Shown here: positions 17,064 to 25,481 of the stretch, one piece after another
Position numbering within the stretch: the stretch's first letter is position 1
Layout of the letters: the number at the start of each line of letters is the position of its first letter
NCBI GenBank assembly: GCA_000961595.1
Contig: LADO01000025.1
Location: 62,001 to 126,000, forward strand
Origin: Peptococcaceae bacterium BRH_c4b
Lineage (GTDB): Bacteria; Bacillota; Desulfotomaculia; Desulfotomaculales; Desulfocucumaceae
Direction of reading: 5' to 3'
Length of the DNA stretch: 64,000 nt
Position numbers and translations under genes: made by a program
The notes under the pieces: model-generated
What the model was told of the DNA's origin: nothing
The model's input: only the letters and a program-made list of their open reading frames with translations
The model's database searches: none

Positions 17064-17417
17064 GTGGCCTCAAAAAATATTCCCGTAATGCGCTGCCAGA
17101 AATGCAATAGTTATTACGTGCCCGTCAAGTATAGCTGCAATTCTTGCGGTAGCAGGGAACTGGAAATTGTCAAAGTGGACGGTACAACCCTGATTTATTC
17201 CCATACCACCATCAGAATACCACCGGAGGTATACAGGGATCAGGTGCCGTATGATATAGCTCTGGTTATTTTACAGGAAATACCCGGCTTGATGTTTACC
17301 TCAAGGGTTATGTGTTCTGGGGAAAATAAAATAGAAATCGGAAAAGAAGTAGTTTTTACAGGAACTGATGAGTTGGGCTACAGGTTTGAATTGAAAAGGG
17401 GAATGCCGGATGTGTGA
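17064..17417 (+). CDS. DUF35 zinc-ribbon/OB-fold thiolase partner
   Basis: A 117-residue protein with an N-terminal rubredoxin-like zinc ribbon (CQKCNSYY and CNSCGSREL) followed by an OB fold ([11 protein letters not shown] ...). This is the companion of archaeal-type thiolases, in which it is thought to help channel CoA substrates. GTG 17064 follows GGAGGAGG at the thiolase 3' end, and the 3' end overlaps the start of mutase 2 by eight bases, indicating translational coupling. Confidence 0.85.
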   Translation: MASKNIPVMRCQKCNSYYVPVKYSCNSCGSRELEIVKVDGTTLIYSHTTIRIPPEVYRDQVPYDIALVILQEIPGLMFTSRVMCSGENKIEIGKEVVFTGTDELGYRFELKRGMPDV

Positions 17418-19071
17418 TAAGCTATCAGAAATACAACAGTCTCTGGACAAATGGCAGCAAGACAGATCGAAAATGAAAGACCGGGAATTCAAATTTGAAA
17501 CTGTTTCTTCACTACCCGTTAATGACCTGTACACCCCTTTGGATATTAACGGTATGGATTATGAGCGTGATTTGGGCATGCCCGGCTCCTATCCCTACAC
17601 CAGGGGTGTACAGAGTAACATGTACCGCGGCAGACTCTGGACTATGAGACAGTTTGCCGGCTTCGCCACCGCCAGGGAATCAAACGAGCGTTATAAATAC
17701 CTGCTTGCCAAGGGACAAACCGGTTTAAGCGTAGCCTTCGACATGCCCACCATCATGGGCTATGACAGCGATCACCCCCGCTCCCTGGGCGAGGTCGGCA
17801 GGGTGGGAGTCGCCATAGATTCCTTGCAGGACATGGAAACACTATTTGCCGGTATTCCACTGGACAAAGTAAGCACTTCCATGACCACCAACGCACCCGC
17901 CTCCATACTCTGGTGTATGTATATTGCCACCGGGGAAAAACAAGGGATTTCCTCCGAAAAACTGACCGGTACCATTCAAAATGACATACTCAAAGAATAC
18001 ATTGCCCAAAAGTCGTGGATTTTTCCCCCGGAACCATCCATGAGGCTGATAACTGATATCTTTGCATACGCCTGTAAACGCGTGCCTAAATGGAACACCA
18101 TCAGTATCAGTGGCTACCATATACGGGAAGCCGGCTCCACTGCCGCGCAGGAACTGGCCTTCACCCTGGCCGACGGCTTTGCTTATGTTGAAGCCGGTAT
18201 AGCTGCGGGGCTGGATGTGGACGAATTCGCACCCAGACTGTCCTTTTTCTTCAATTCGCACATTGACTTCTTTGAGGAAATTGCCAAATACAGAGCTGCC
18301 AGGAGGATCTGGGCCCGCCGCATGAAAGAAAAACACGGCGTCAAAAACGCAAAATCCTTGCTTTTAAGATTCCACACCCAAACCGCCGGCTGCAGTCTTA
18401 CCGCCCAGCAACCGGAAAACAACATCATTCGAACTGCCTACGAGGCTCTGGCCGCAGTGATGGGAGGTACACAATCACTGCACACCAATTCCATGGACGA
18501 AGTACTGGCCCTGCCATCTGAAAAATCCGTACAAATAGCTCTGCGCACACAACAGATCATTGCCTATGAATCAGGTGCAGCCAATGTAATCGATCCACTG
18601 GCAGGTTCCTACTTCGTGGAAGCCCTGACCAATAAAATGGAAGAAGAGGCGGAAAAATATTTTGCCGAAATAGACAAACGGGGCGGTGTGCTGGCCTGCA
18701 TCGACCAGAATTTCTTCCAGCAGGAAATAGCCGATGCCGCCTACCAATATCAGCGGGCGGTAGATAAAAAACAGCACATTGTCGTGGGTGTCAATGAGTT
18801 CGTCAATGAAGACGAAAAACAGGACATCGAACTATTGAAGATAGATCCGCAAATCGAACTGGACCAGGTGGCCCGGTTGCAACAGTTACGCAGCGAAAGG
18901 GATAACGCCCGGGTAAGCGACACATTAGGGGCATTGCGCAAGGCAGCGCAGGGCCGGGACAACATGATTCCGTTTATTCTGGAATCCGTTCGCTCTTATG
19001 CCACCCTGGGAGAAATAGTCCAGGTTATGCGGGAAGTCTTCGGAGAATACAAAGAAAAACCTACTTTCTAG
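17410..19071 (+). CDS. icmA: Isobutyryl-CoA mutase-type large subunit (mutase 2)
   Basis: A 553-residue mutase large subunit without a B12 domain. The substrate-specificity positions read Phe82 (in RQFAGF) and Gln200 (in EYIAQK), the pair typical of isobutyryl-CoA mutase, with Ala109 and the normal His237 (GYHIREAG). The enzyme should interconvert isobutyryl-CoA and n-butyryl-CoA using adenosylcobalamin, with the small subunit encoded at 19123. n-Butyryl-CoA would then feed the dehydrogenase and EtfAB encoded at 6345-9523. Methylmalonyl-CoA is unlikely because the Tyr/Arg pair is absent; related branched substrates cannot be excluded. Confidence 0.9.
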   Translation: MCDKLSEIQQSLDKWQQDRSKMKDREFKFETVSSLPVNDLYTPLDINGMDYERDLGMPGSYPYTRGVQSNMYRGRLWTMRQFAGFATARESNERYKYLLAKGQTGLSVAFDMPTIMGYDSDHPRSLGEVGRVGVAIDSLQDMETLFAGIPLDKVSTSMTTNAPASILWCMYIATGEKQGISSEKLTGTIQNDILKEYIAQKSWIFPPEPSMRLITDIFAYACKRVPKWNTISISGYHIREAGSTAAQELAFTLADGFAYVEAGIAAGLDVDEFAPRLSFFFNSHIDFFEEIAKYRAARRIWARRMKEKHGVKNAKSLLLRFHTQTAGCSLTAQQPENNIIRTAYEALAAVMGGTQSLHTNSMDEVLALPSEKSVQIALRTQQIIAYESGAANVIDPLAGSYFVEALTNKMEEEAEKYFAEIDKRGGVLACIDQNFFQQEIADAAYQYQRAVDKKQHIVVGVNEFVNEDEKQDIELLKIDPQIELDQVARLQQLRSERDNARVSDTLGALRKAAQGRDNMIPFILESVRSYATLGEIVQVMREVFGEYKEKPTF

Positions 19072-19122
19072 AAGCAGATTTTACTACATAGCCGCACCAA
19101 TCACCGGAAGGAGAATAAATTT

Positions 19123-19548
19123 ATGTCCAGAAAAATCAGGGTATTAGTTGCCAAGCCGGGACTTGACGGTCATGACCGTGGCGCCCGGGTGATAGCCAGA
19201 GCATTTAGAGATGCCGGTATGGAAGTTGTCTATACCGGGCTGCACCAGACGCCGGAACAGGTGGTGGAAGCAGCCATCCAGGAAGATGTTGATGTGGTGG
19301 GGTTAAGTATTCTGTCCGGCGCACACATGACACTTTTTCCCAGAATCAAACAATTGCTGACGGAAAACGGGGCTGATGATATTATAGTAATGGGCGGGGG
19401 GACCATACCCGAGGTAGATATCAAGGAATTGAAGGCAGGCGGCTGGGTGGAGGAGATTTTTACCCCCGGCACTGCCATAGAAACCATATTGGCCTGGATC
19501 AACACTAAAAAGAATGCACATGCTTTGCAAAAAAACAGAAAAAGTTAA
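19123..19548 (+). CDS. icmB: Cobalamin-binding small subunit of mutase 2
   Basis: A 141-residue B12-binding domain with DGHDRG (base-off His ligand), GLSILSG (SxL) and VMGGGTI. All canonical motifs are present, in contrast to the small subunit at 11357. It lies 51 bases after the mutase 2 gene, with CGGAAGGAGAA before the ATG. The last 37 bases, including the stop, are duplicated at 3801-3837. Confidence 0.92.
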   Translation: MSRKIRVLVAKPGLDGHDRGARVIARAFRDAGMEVVYTGLHQTPEQVVEAAIQEDVDVVGLSILSGAHMTLFPRIKQLLTENGADDIIVMGGGTIPEVDIKELKAGGWVEEIFTPGTAIETILAWINTKKNAHALQKNRKS

Positions 19549-19589
19549 AACTTTCATCATAGATTGTGCCCTGCCAGGCATGAGGGTTT

Positions 19590-19628
19590 AGGGCAACAAC
19601 AGGGGGCTGTGAAAACGGCCCCCTGCTA
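19590..19628. terminator. Hairpin between convergent operons
   Basis: CAGGGGGC and GCCCCCTG pair around a ten-base loop in the 85-base gap between two converging transcription units. There is no clear T tract, so intrinsic termination is likely but not certain. Confidence 0.6.
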
Positions 19629-19633
19629 TTGCC

Positions 19634-20059
19634 CTAGCTGACCGGCGCCGGCATAAACTTGAAACCGTAGCGTATTACTCCCTCTTCCTCGTATATTTTT
19701 CTGAAGACGGCTGTTACGGGCATGCCCACGGATATTTCCCTGTCCAGGGGGTTGACCAGTTGGGCAATCACTTTGGGCCCTTCCTCCAGTTCCACCAGCA
19801 CAACCGGATAAGATCCTTTGCAGCTGGCCTCTGCTGCGAACTCCGGCGGAGCCCCTCCCCCGGCGATAATAGTATGTGAATATATTTTGCCCCTGCCGCT
19901 TAATTGAATATGTTCAAATTTTGAACCGGTTAAACAATATTTACAAACCGCTTTGGGGGGAAAATTAACCTTGCCGCAATGTAAACATTTTTGCGCCAGC
20001 ATTCTATACTTTTGTGAAACCGCCCTTTGATACATAGGAATTGATATATGTGCTCCCAT
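19634..20059 (-). CDS. DUF35 zinc-ribbon/OB-fold protein
   Basis: A 141-residue protein with a zinc ribbon (CLHCGKVNF and CKYCLTG) and an OB fold (GRGKIYSHTIIAGGGAPPEF ... GPKVIAQL). It is the last gene of the leftward operon, after the thiolase and the HMG-CoA-synthase-like gene. The trio thiolase / HMGS-like / DUF35 matches the archaeal complex in which DUF35 bridges thiolase and HMG-CoA synthase. It probably acts as a scaffold or CoA-channelling subunit. Confidence 0.85.
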   Translation of the reverse strand: MGAHISIPMYQRAVSQKYRMLAQKCLHCGKVNFPPKAVCKYCLTGSKFEHIQLSGRGKIYSHTIIAGGGAPPEFAAEASCKGSYPVVLVELEEGPKVIAQLVNPLDREISVGMPVTAVFRKIYEEEGVIRYGFKFMPAPVS

Positions 20060-20068
20060 GCTCTCACC

Positions 20069-21076
20069 TCAAATGACTTTTTTTATTTTCAGGTAGTGAA
20101 TGTAACTTATATATTTTTTATGATTCAAAAAATATTGAAGTTTTTTGGAACTGTCAGGAAACTGGTTGTCATAATCAAAACTTAAGGCGTGGCTTCCTGA
20201 GCCCGGACTGTATGAACAGATCATTATTTTTGCGCCTTTGCCGGCGTTTTCCAGTACATGGCATAATCCAATAAACGGTGAGCAGGACCCCGTATCGCCA
20301 AATTGATCATAAACAAGGCCTATTTTAATCTGCCCGTCACTGAAACCCAATTTTTTGGCCAGAGCGCCAGCGGTTTTTTGGCTGGTCTGATGCAAAACAA
20401 CGTGCTGGTAATCACCGGGGGTTCTGTGCATTTTATTAAACAATTCCTGTACGGAAGCTTGCATGGTATCATCATGGGCCATGGCAGAGTAGCTCCTGAC
20501 ACCGATATCCCGGACTCCTTTATCCCCTGGGAGCCTGTAGCGCAGACCCGGCACCTCATCAGAATACGCATAAGTTCCTTCAAACCGCAGGCCGGGCTCT
20601 GCTTTAGCCAGTACAAAAGCACAGGCAGCTGCGCCAAAGCCATGGTCCATATCCGAAGATGCTTCAGCCGCCGGAGCATCAGAAATTATAACCAGGGCGT
20701 ATTTTGCTTCTGTTTCTTCCATTAGGCCCAGGGCCGACAGGAATGCTTCCGTTCCTGCCAGGGTGGAGTTGCCGTGCTGGCTGGTTAAAATATTTTTATT
20801 AAGGCCCAGGGCCTGTATGATGGTTCCCGTCATAACCCTTTCCGCGTAAGGAAAAGTGGCTGAAGCCAGGGTCAGCACACCGATTTGGGAGATATCTATT
20901 TCCGTAGAGGCGTTCCTGGCAGCTTCAACAGCCATGGTAAGCACGTCTTCATCTATATCCATAACGGCTTTTTCCTTTATATCGGCATTACAGCTGCCCA
21001 GGGTGTTGATATACTCCTCCCGGGTTATGCGCAGGAATGGTATATAAATACCGTGGGAGACAACACTTTTTATCAT
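20069..21076 (-). CDS. HMG-CoA-synthase-like thiolase-superfamily protein lacking the catalytic Cys
   Basis: A 335-residue protein with the archaeal HMG-CoA synthase / KAS III fold signatures: DEDVLTMAVEAARNA, VVLHQTSQKTA (catalytic-type His) and FGDTGSCSPFIGL. The position where family members have NACxGGT reads NSTLAGT (about residues 103-109), so the nucleophilic Cys is replaced by Thr or Ser. The protein may be a non-catalytic scaffold in a thiolase complex, or use different chemistry. Its start overlaps the thiolase stop (TAATG), and the DUF35 gene follows. The C-terminus ends in a lysine-rich tail. Confidence 0.75.
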   Translation of the reverse strand: MIKSVVSHGIYIPFLRITREEYINTLGSCNADIKEKAVMDIDEDVLTMAVEAARNASTEIDISQIGVLTLASATFPYAERVMTGTIIQALGLNKNILTSQHGNSTLAGTEAFLSALGLMEETEAKYALVIISDAPAAEASSDMDHGFGAAACAFVLAKAEPGLRFEGTYAYSDEVPGLRYRLPGDKGVRDIGVRSYSAMAHDDTMQASVQELFNKMHRTPGDYQHVVLHQTSQKTAGALAKKLGFSDGQIKIGLVYDQFGDTGSCSPFIGLCHVLENAGKGAKIMICSYSPGSGSHALSFDYDNQFPDSSKKLQYFLNHKKYISYIHYLKIKKVI

Positions 21077-22254
21077 TACTGGCCCCCTCTTTCATAAATG
21101 AAAACTGCAGCCGTGCCGCCGGAACCTCCTACATTATGTGATAAGGCCAACCTGGCATTTTTGATCTGCCGGGTATCCTCCTTAGCCTCATCCCGTAATT
21201 GTTTAAAAATTTCGCAGGCCATACCGCAACCGGTGGCGCCGATAGGGTGTCCCTTGGCCTTTAAGCCGCCACTTGCGTTTACCGGCAATTTTCCTCCCAG
21301 CTGGGTTATTCCTTCCTCCAGCAGATACTGGGCACGCCCTTGCTCGCAAAAGCCTAAATCACCGTACGCCAGAATTTCGGCAATGGTAAAGCAATCGTGT
21401 ACCTCTGCGAAATCTATATCCCGGGGCCCAATACCCGCCTGCTTGTAGGCTTCGGCAGATGCCTTGCTGGTGGCGGCCAGGCTGGTAATGGAATCTCTGT
21501 CATGAATAGCCAGATAATCGCTGGCTGCACCAAAACCCCTTAAATAAACCGGTTTACTGGTAAAATTTTTTGCCATACCGGCTCTGCAAAGAAGAACAGC
21601 TGCGGCTCCATCCGAGGTCGGGCTGCAATCCCACACATTAAAGGGATGAGCTACCGGGACACCGTTCAACGCCTGTTCCATGGTAATAGCCTTACGAAAT
21701 TGAGCTTTGGGATTAGCTACCGCGTGACGGTGATTTTTAATTGCTACCATGGATAAGTGCTCTCTTTTGAGACCGTATTCATGCATATATCTTGCGGCCA
21801 TCAGGGCATATATACCTGCAAAGGTAGAGCCGGCCAAACGTTCGTATTCAGTGTCTCCCGATACTCCCAGCCAGTACCTGCCCTTATTGGAAGATACATC
21901 CCGCATTTTTTCTACCCCTGCTGCTAAAACCAGATCGAATTTGCCTGAGGCAATGGCGCAAGCGGCATTATATATGGCGAACCCCCCCGAGGCACAGGCA
22001 TTTTCTATGCGTACGGCATTAACGTGGGGCAAGCCCACATGTCCCATCAGCAAAGGCGCCATTTGCCCCAGCTGAAATCCGCTGCCGGTGCTGAGGGAGC
22101 CAATATAGGCGCTATGCAGCATTTGCGGCTCAAAGCCGTAATCTACGCTTTGCACCATTTCAAAATAAGCTTCCGCAAATAATTCTTTGATGCCCTTGTT
22201 TGGAAAGTCGCCGTAAGTTGTTTGTCCCGCACCGATGATGGCTACACCTTCCAT
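21076..22254 (-). CDS. Thiolase family protein (DUF35-partnered type)
   Basis: A 392-residue thiolase with Cys in ENACASGGFAIYNA, His in EVHDCFTIAE and the signature KGHPIGATGCGM. The start at 22254 has GAGGTG upstream; an earlier ATG at 22284 overlaps the preceding gene. It is the most likely catalytic thiolase of the leftward operon, cleaving a 3-ketoacyl-CoA made by the upstream dehydrogenase, hydratase and hydroxyacyl-CoA dehydrogenase. It is only moderately similar to the thiolase at 15899, so substrate ranges probably differ. Confidence 0.85.
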   Translation of the reverse strand: MEGVAIIGAGQTTYGDFPNKGIKELFAEAYFEMVQSVDYGFEPQMLHSAYIGSLSTGSGFQLGQMAPLLMGHVGLPHVNAVRIENACASGGFAIYNAACAIASGKFDLVLAAGVEKMRDVSSNKGRYWLGVSGDTEYERLAGSTFAGIYALMAARYMHEYGLKREHLSMVAIKNHRHAVANPKAQFRKAITMEQALNGVPVAHPFNVWDCSPTSDGAAAVLLCRAGMAKNFTSKPVYLRGFGAASDYLAIHDRDSITSLAATSKASAEAYKQAGIGPRDIDFAEVHDCFTIAEILAYGDLGFCEQGRAQYLLEEGITQLGGKLPVNASGGLKAKGHPIGATGCGMACEIFKQLRDEAKEDTRQIKNARLALSHNVGGSGGTAAVFIYERGGQ

Positions 22255-22273
22255 ATTAATCACCTCTTCCCCC

Positions 22274-23428
22274 TTATAATTCAAATTCCTTTAACAACCT
22301 GCCGGCTATGACCATGCGCTGGATTTCGTTGGTCCCTTCATAAATCCTGGTAATCCTGGCATCACGGTAGAACCTTTCTATCGGAAATTCTTTCATATAC
22401 CCCATGCCGCCGTGTATCTGGACAGCTTTATCCACTACCCTGGCCAGTGCTTCCGAGGCAAATAATTTTACTATGGGCCCTTCTTTAAAAACCGGTGATC
22501 CTTGATCCACCAGCCAGGCAACCCTGTAAGTCAAAGCCCGTGCCGCTTCGGTATCCGTGGCCATTTCCGCCAGCATCCACTGGATGGCCTGGAAACCGGC
22601 GATTGATTGGCCGAACTGGACTCTTTGCTGGGCATACCTGGTGGACATTTCCACTAATTTATCACAAGCCCCTACGCACCGCGCGGCCAGGCCTACCCGT
22701 CCCTTGGTCAGAATCTTTAAGGCACTGGTATACCCCTTGCCTACCTCACCCAGTACATTCTCTTCCGGAACCTCGCAGTCCTCAAAAATCAGCTCGGAGG
22801 TGCGGGAGCCTTTCAGGCCCATTTTTTTTTCAATTGTCCCCACGGCAAAGCCGGGAAAGCCTTTCTCCACCGCAAAGGCCGTAAATCCACCCCGGGGGCC
22901 CTTTTCTTTATCGGTTACGGCAATTACTGTTACCACATCGGCATCGGGGCCGTTGGTAATAAAATGCTTCATGCCGTTTAAAACCCACCTGTCTCCTTTA
23001 AAAACCGCGGTTGTCTTGATGCCTGCAGCATCCGAACCGGCATTCGGCTCAGTCAGCGCAAATGCGCCTAGTTTATCACCCGTGGCCATGGCTGGTAAAT
23101 ATTTTTCTTTTACTTTGTCGCTGCCCAGTTCAATAATGCCGGTTGAACCAATGCCTATATGGACGCCGATGTAGCTTACAAAGCCGGCATGGGTTCTCCC
23201 CAGTTCCTCTAAAAGCAGGCAGCGGTCAAGCATGCCCAGCCCCAGGCCGCCGTATTTTTCGGGTATGCCGAGACCAAACAGGCCCATTTCTCCGGCCTTG
23301 TCCAGGAGGGGCCGGGGAATACTGTCTTCCTCCTCAATCTGCATGGCGCAGGCGTCAACTTCTGTATCCACAAACTCCCTGATAGTGCGCTTCATATCCA
23401 TTATTTCTTCCGGGATGGTGAAATCCAT
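22274..23428 (-). CDS. Acyl-CoA dehydrogenase
   Basis: A 384-residue FAD enzyme beginning MDFTIPEEIMDMKRT, with LTEPNAGSDAAGIKTTA, HFITNG and the catalytic-Glu segment IYEGTNEIQRMVIAG. The start at 23428 is preceded by GGGGGGAT; longer readings overlap the hydratase gene. It sits in an operon with hydratase, hydroxyacyl-CoA dehydrogenase and thiolase, which makes one complete beta-oxidation round. Because the divergent operon carries BadH-like and BadI-like genes, an alicyclic acyl-CoA (cyclohexanecarboxyl-CoA) is a possible substrate; a branched or short acyl-CoA is the alternative. Confidence 0.88.
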   Translation of the reverse strand: MDFTIPEEIMDMKRTIREFVDTEVDACAMQIEEEDSIPRPLLDKAGEMGLFGLGIPEKYGGLGLGMLDRCLLLEELGRTHAGFVSYIGVHIGIGSTGIIELGSDKVKEKYLPAMATGDKLGAFALTEPNAGSDAAGIKTTAVFKGDRWVLNGMKHFITNGPDADVVTVIAVTDKEKGPRGGFTAFAVEKGFPGFAVGTIEKKMGLKGSRTSELIFEDCEVPEENVLGEVGKGYTSALKILTKGRVGLAARCVGACDKLVEMSTRYAQQRVQFGQSIAGFQAIQWMLAEMATDTEAARALTYRVAWLVDQGSPVFKEGPIVKLFASEALARVVDKAVQIHGGMGYMKEFPIERFYRDARITRIYEGTNEIQRMVIAGRLLKEFEL

Positions 23429-23447
23429 TATTTTATCCCCCCGTTCT

Positions 23448-24227
23448 TTATTTGCCCAGAAAATTGGGTTTGCGCTTTTCCAAAAAAGCCGAGGTTCCTT
23501 CAATGCGGTCAGCTGTTGAAAAGGCTATGGTCTGTGCAAATTTTTCCAGTAAGAGACCGGCATTTATATCCATATTGGCCCCTGCGTTAATTACCATTTT
23601 AGCCAGGCTTACAGCCACCGGACCTTTGGCGATAATTTTCGAGGCCATCTCTTTGGCCGCAGCAAGCAAATTTTCCGGCGGGTCAACTACTTGGTTAACC
23701 AAGCCAATTGTTTTGGCTTCCTGGGCGCTGATCATATCACCGGTAAAAATTAATTCTTTGGCTTTACCCATGCCCACGATTTTCTGCAGCCGCTGGGTGC
23801 CACCGGCCCCGGGTATAATACCCAGATTTAACTCGGGCTGACCCAATTTGGCACGGCTGGTGGCAATCCTTATATCGCAAGCTAAAGCCAGCTCACATCC
23901 CCCGCCCAATGCATATCCATCTATGGCTGCGATAACCGGTTTCTCCAGGTTTTCAATTTCAAGCAGGGTTCCCTGGAGCTCACCCTTTAAAACGTACAGT
24001 GTTTCGCGTTCCATTAATGATTTGATATCTGCCCCCGAAGCAAACGCCTTGCCTCCCGCTCCGGTTACGATAACCACCCGTATATCGCTGTCCGAGCGCA
24101 ATTCTCCCATGGCCTGTCTAATCTCGTAACATGTTTGAAAGTCCAGGGCATTTCGTACTTCCGGGCGGTTTATTGTCAACAAGGCGATGGCGCCTTCCTT
24201 TTGCAGTAGAATATTTTGTTTTGACAA
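23448..24227 (-). CDS. Enoyl-CoA hydratase (crotonase family)
   Basis: A 259-residue crotonase-fold protein. Both catalytic glutamates are visible, in GGGCELALACD and in GQPELNLGIIPGAGGTQRL, and the oxyanion-hole segment is FASGADIKSL. TTG 24227 gives the family's normal length; the longer frame from 24287 adds an unlikely lysine-rich leader. It hydrates a trans-2-enoyl-CoA. It lies between the hydroxyacyl-CoA dehydrogenase and acyl-CoA dehydrogenase genes of the leftward sigma-54 operon. Confidence 0.88.
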   Translation of the reverse strand: MSKQNILLQKEGAIALLTINRPEVRNALDFQTCYEIRQAMGELRSDSDIRVVIVTGAGGKAFASGADIKSLMERETLYVLKGELQGTLLEIENLEKPVIAAIDGYALGGGCELALACDIRIATSRAKLGQPELNLGIIPGAGGTQRLQKIVGMGKAKELIFTGDMISAQEAKTIGLVNQVVDPPENLLAAAKEMASKIIAKGPVAVSLAKMVINAGANMDINAGLLLEKFAQTIAFSTADRIEGTSAFLEKRKPNFLGK

Positions 24228-24295
24228 AACGTCATTTCCCCCTTTGAGTATCCGGATTTTGATAAGGTATAATTTTTTTCCGTTCAAAGATATTG

Positions 24296-25162
24296 TTACT
24301 TGCCGGCATAATCATAAAACCCTTTGCCTGTTTTCCTGCCCCATTCTTTTATTATATATTTTTCGATTATAATGGGAGAGGGCTTGTAAACAGGGTCCTG
24401 GGTTTCCCGGTAGCGTTCCATATTGGTGTGATAATTTAGATCTATACCGGTTAAGTCCAATAATTTAAATGGCCCCATAGGGTGCCCCAGGGCGTTTTCC
24501 ACCGCGGTATCAATATCTGCAAAAGAAGCTATGTCCATGTCATACAGGAAAAGCGCTTCATTTCTTATGGCCGTGAGTATTCTGTTGACCAAAAAACCAT
24601 AAATTTCTTTGTTCAGCAGCACCGGGGTTTTACCCATTTTTTTGGCGACTTCCATGGTAACCTGTATTGTTTCATCAGAGCTGTGCGGGCCTTTAACTAC
24701 TTCAACCAGTTTCATTACCAGGGCCGGGTTGAAAAAATGCATGTTACAGATCTTACCCGGCCTGCCGGTAATATCAGCAATTTTCGAGCTTACGATGTAA
24801 GAACTATTGGTTGTGAGGATAGTATGAGCCTGGCAGATTTTATCCAACTCCAAAAAAATTTTTCTTTTTAAATCAAGTTTTTCCAGAACTGCTTCAATTA
24901 CAAAATCCGCGTCCCCGGCGGCAATTTTTAAATCTTCGGTAAAAGATAAACCGGTCCGGGCCATATTGGCGGATTCTTCATCAAGTTTTCCTTTAGCTAC
25001 ACGCTCAGGCAAGTATTTTTCGACAAAATTTTTGGCATTATCCAGGGTTTTGGCATCAACATCCATGCATTTCACCTGATAACCCGCCAGGGCGGCAGAG
25101 AGGGCTATTTGGTGACCCATGTTTCCGGCTCCCAAAACACAGATTTTTTCAATTGAAGGCAT
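24296..25162 (-). CDS. 3-hydroxyacyl-CoA (3-hydroxybutyryl-CoA) dehydrogenase
   Basis: A 288-residue two-domain dehydrogenase: an NAD-binding domain opening VLGAGNMGHQIALSAALAGY, then MHFFNPALVMKLVEVV with the catalytic His, and the C-terminal helical domain with GFLVNRI, GPFKLLDLTGID and KTGKGFYDY. The length is typical of stand-alone 3-hydroxybutyryl-CoA dehydrogenases. It is the first gene of the leftward operon and has GGGAGGG before the start. A near-perfect sigma-54 promoter lies about 65 bases upstream. Confidence 0.9.
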   Translation of the reverse strand: MPSIEKICVLGAGNMGHQIALSAALAGYQVKCMDVDAKTLDNAKNFVEKYLPERVAKGKLDEESANMARTGLSFTEDLKIAAGDADFVIEAVLEKLDLKRKIFLELDKICQAHTILTTNSSYIVSSKIADITGRPGKICNMHFFNPALVMKLVEVVKGPHSSDETIQVTMEVAKKMGKTPVLLNKEIYGFLVNRILTAIRNEALFLYDMDIASFADIDTAVENALGHPMGPFKLLDLTGIDLNYHTNMERYRETQDPVYKPSPIIIEKYIIKEWGRKTGKGFYDYAGK

Positions 25163-25227
25163 ACTGGAATCCCTCCCAAAAGTCTATTTTAAATTTTAAT
25201 TATGATATAATGTCAGGAAAATTGAAT

Positions 25228-25243
25228 TGCAATGTGCATGCCA
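25228..25243 (-). promoter_or_regulatory. Sigma-54 promoter of leftward beta-oxidation operon
   Basis: On the minus strand the site reads TGGCATGCACATTGCA, with GG and GC exactly ten bases apart, close to the TGGCACG-N4-TTGCA consensus. It stands upstream of the 25162-19634 operon. A PrpR-like sigma-54 activator is encoded at 32239-30329. Confidence 0.8.
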
Positions 25244-25356
25244 ATTAGTTTTTTTTGTTAACTGAGGTTTTTAAAGGGGTTGAACTCTGTAAGCGGTGGA
25301 CATTTTTCAAAAATAACTGAACATTGTTAATATTTTGAACTGAAGCAAGTTAAGAA

Positions 25357-25366
25357 ATGTTAACAT
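25357..25366. promoter_or_regulatory. ATGTTAACAT palindrome, possible activator site
   Basis: A perfect 10-base palindrome lies about 80 bases upstream of the rightward sigma-54 site and 115 bases from the leftward one, a normal distance for an enhancer-binding protein. GTTAA words recur nearby. Tentative. Confidence 0.35.
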
Positions 25367-25436
25367 ATCGAAATCTTCACGGTAAAAATCATTAAAGAGA
25401 CAGATTTTTTAGGCTTATCTGTTTTATTGTGTAAAA

Positions 25437-25450
25437 GGTATGATTCTTGC
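25437..25450 (+). promoter_or_regulatory. Sigma-54 promoter of rightward operon
   Basis: GGTATGATTCTTGC has the GG-N10-GC spacing with TTGC at -12. It lies 32 bases before the ADP-forming acyl-CoA synthetase. It is weaker at -24 than the divergent site but consistent with shared control by one activator. Confidence 0.65.
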
Positions 25451-25481
25451 TTAATATTTCATTAAGAGAGGTGTTTACAAA

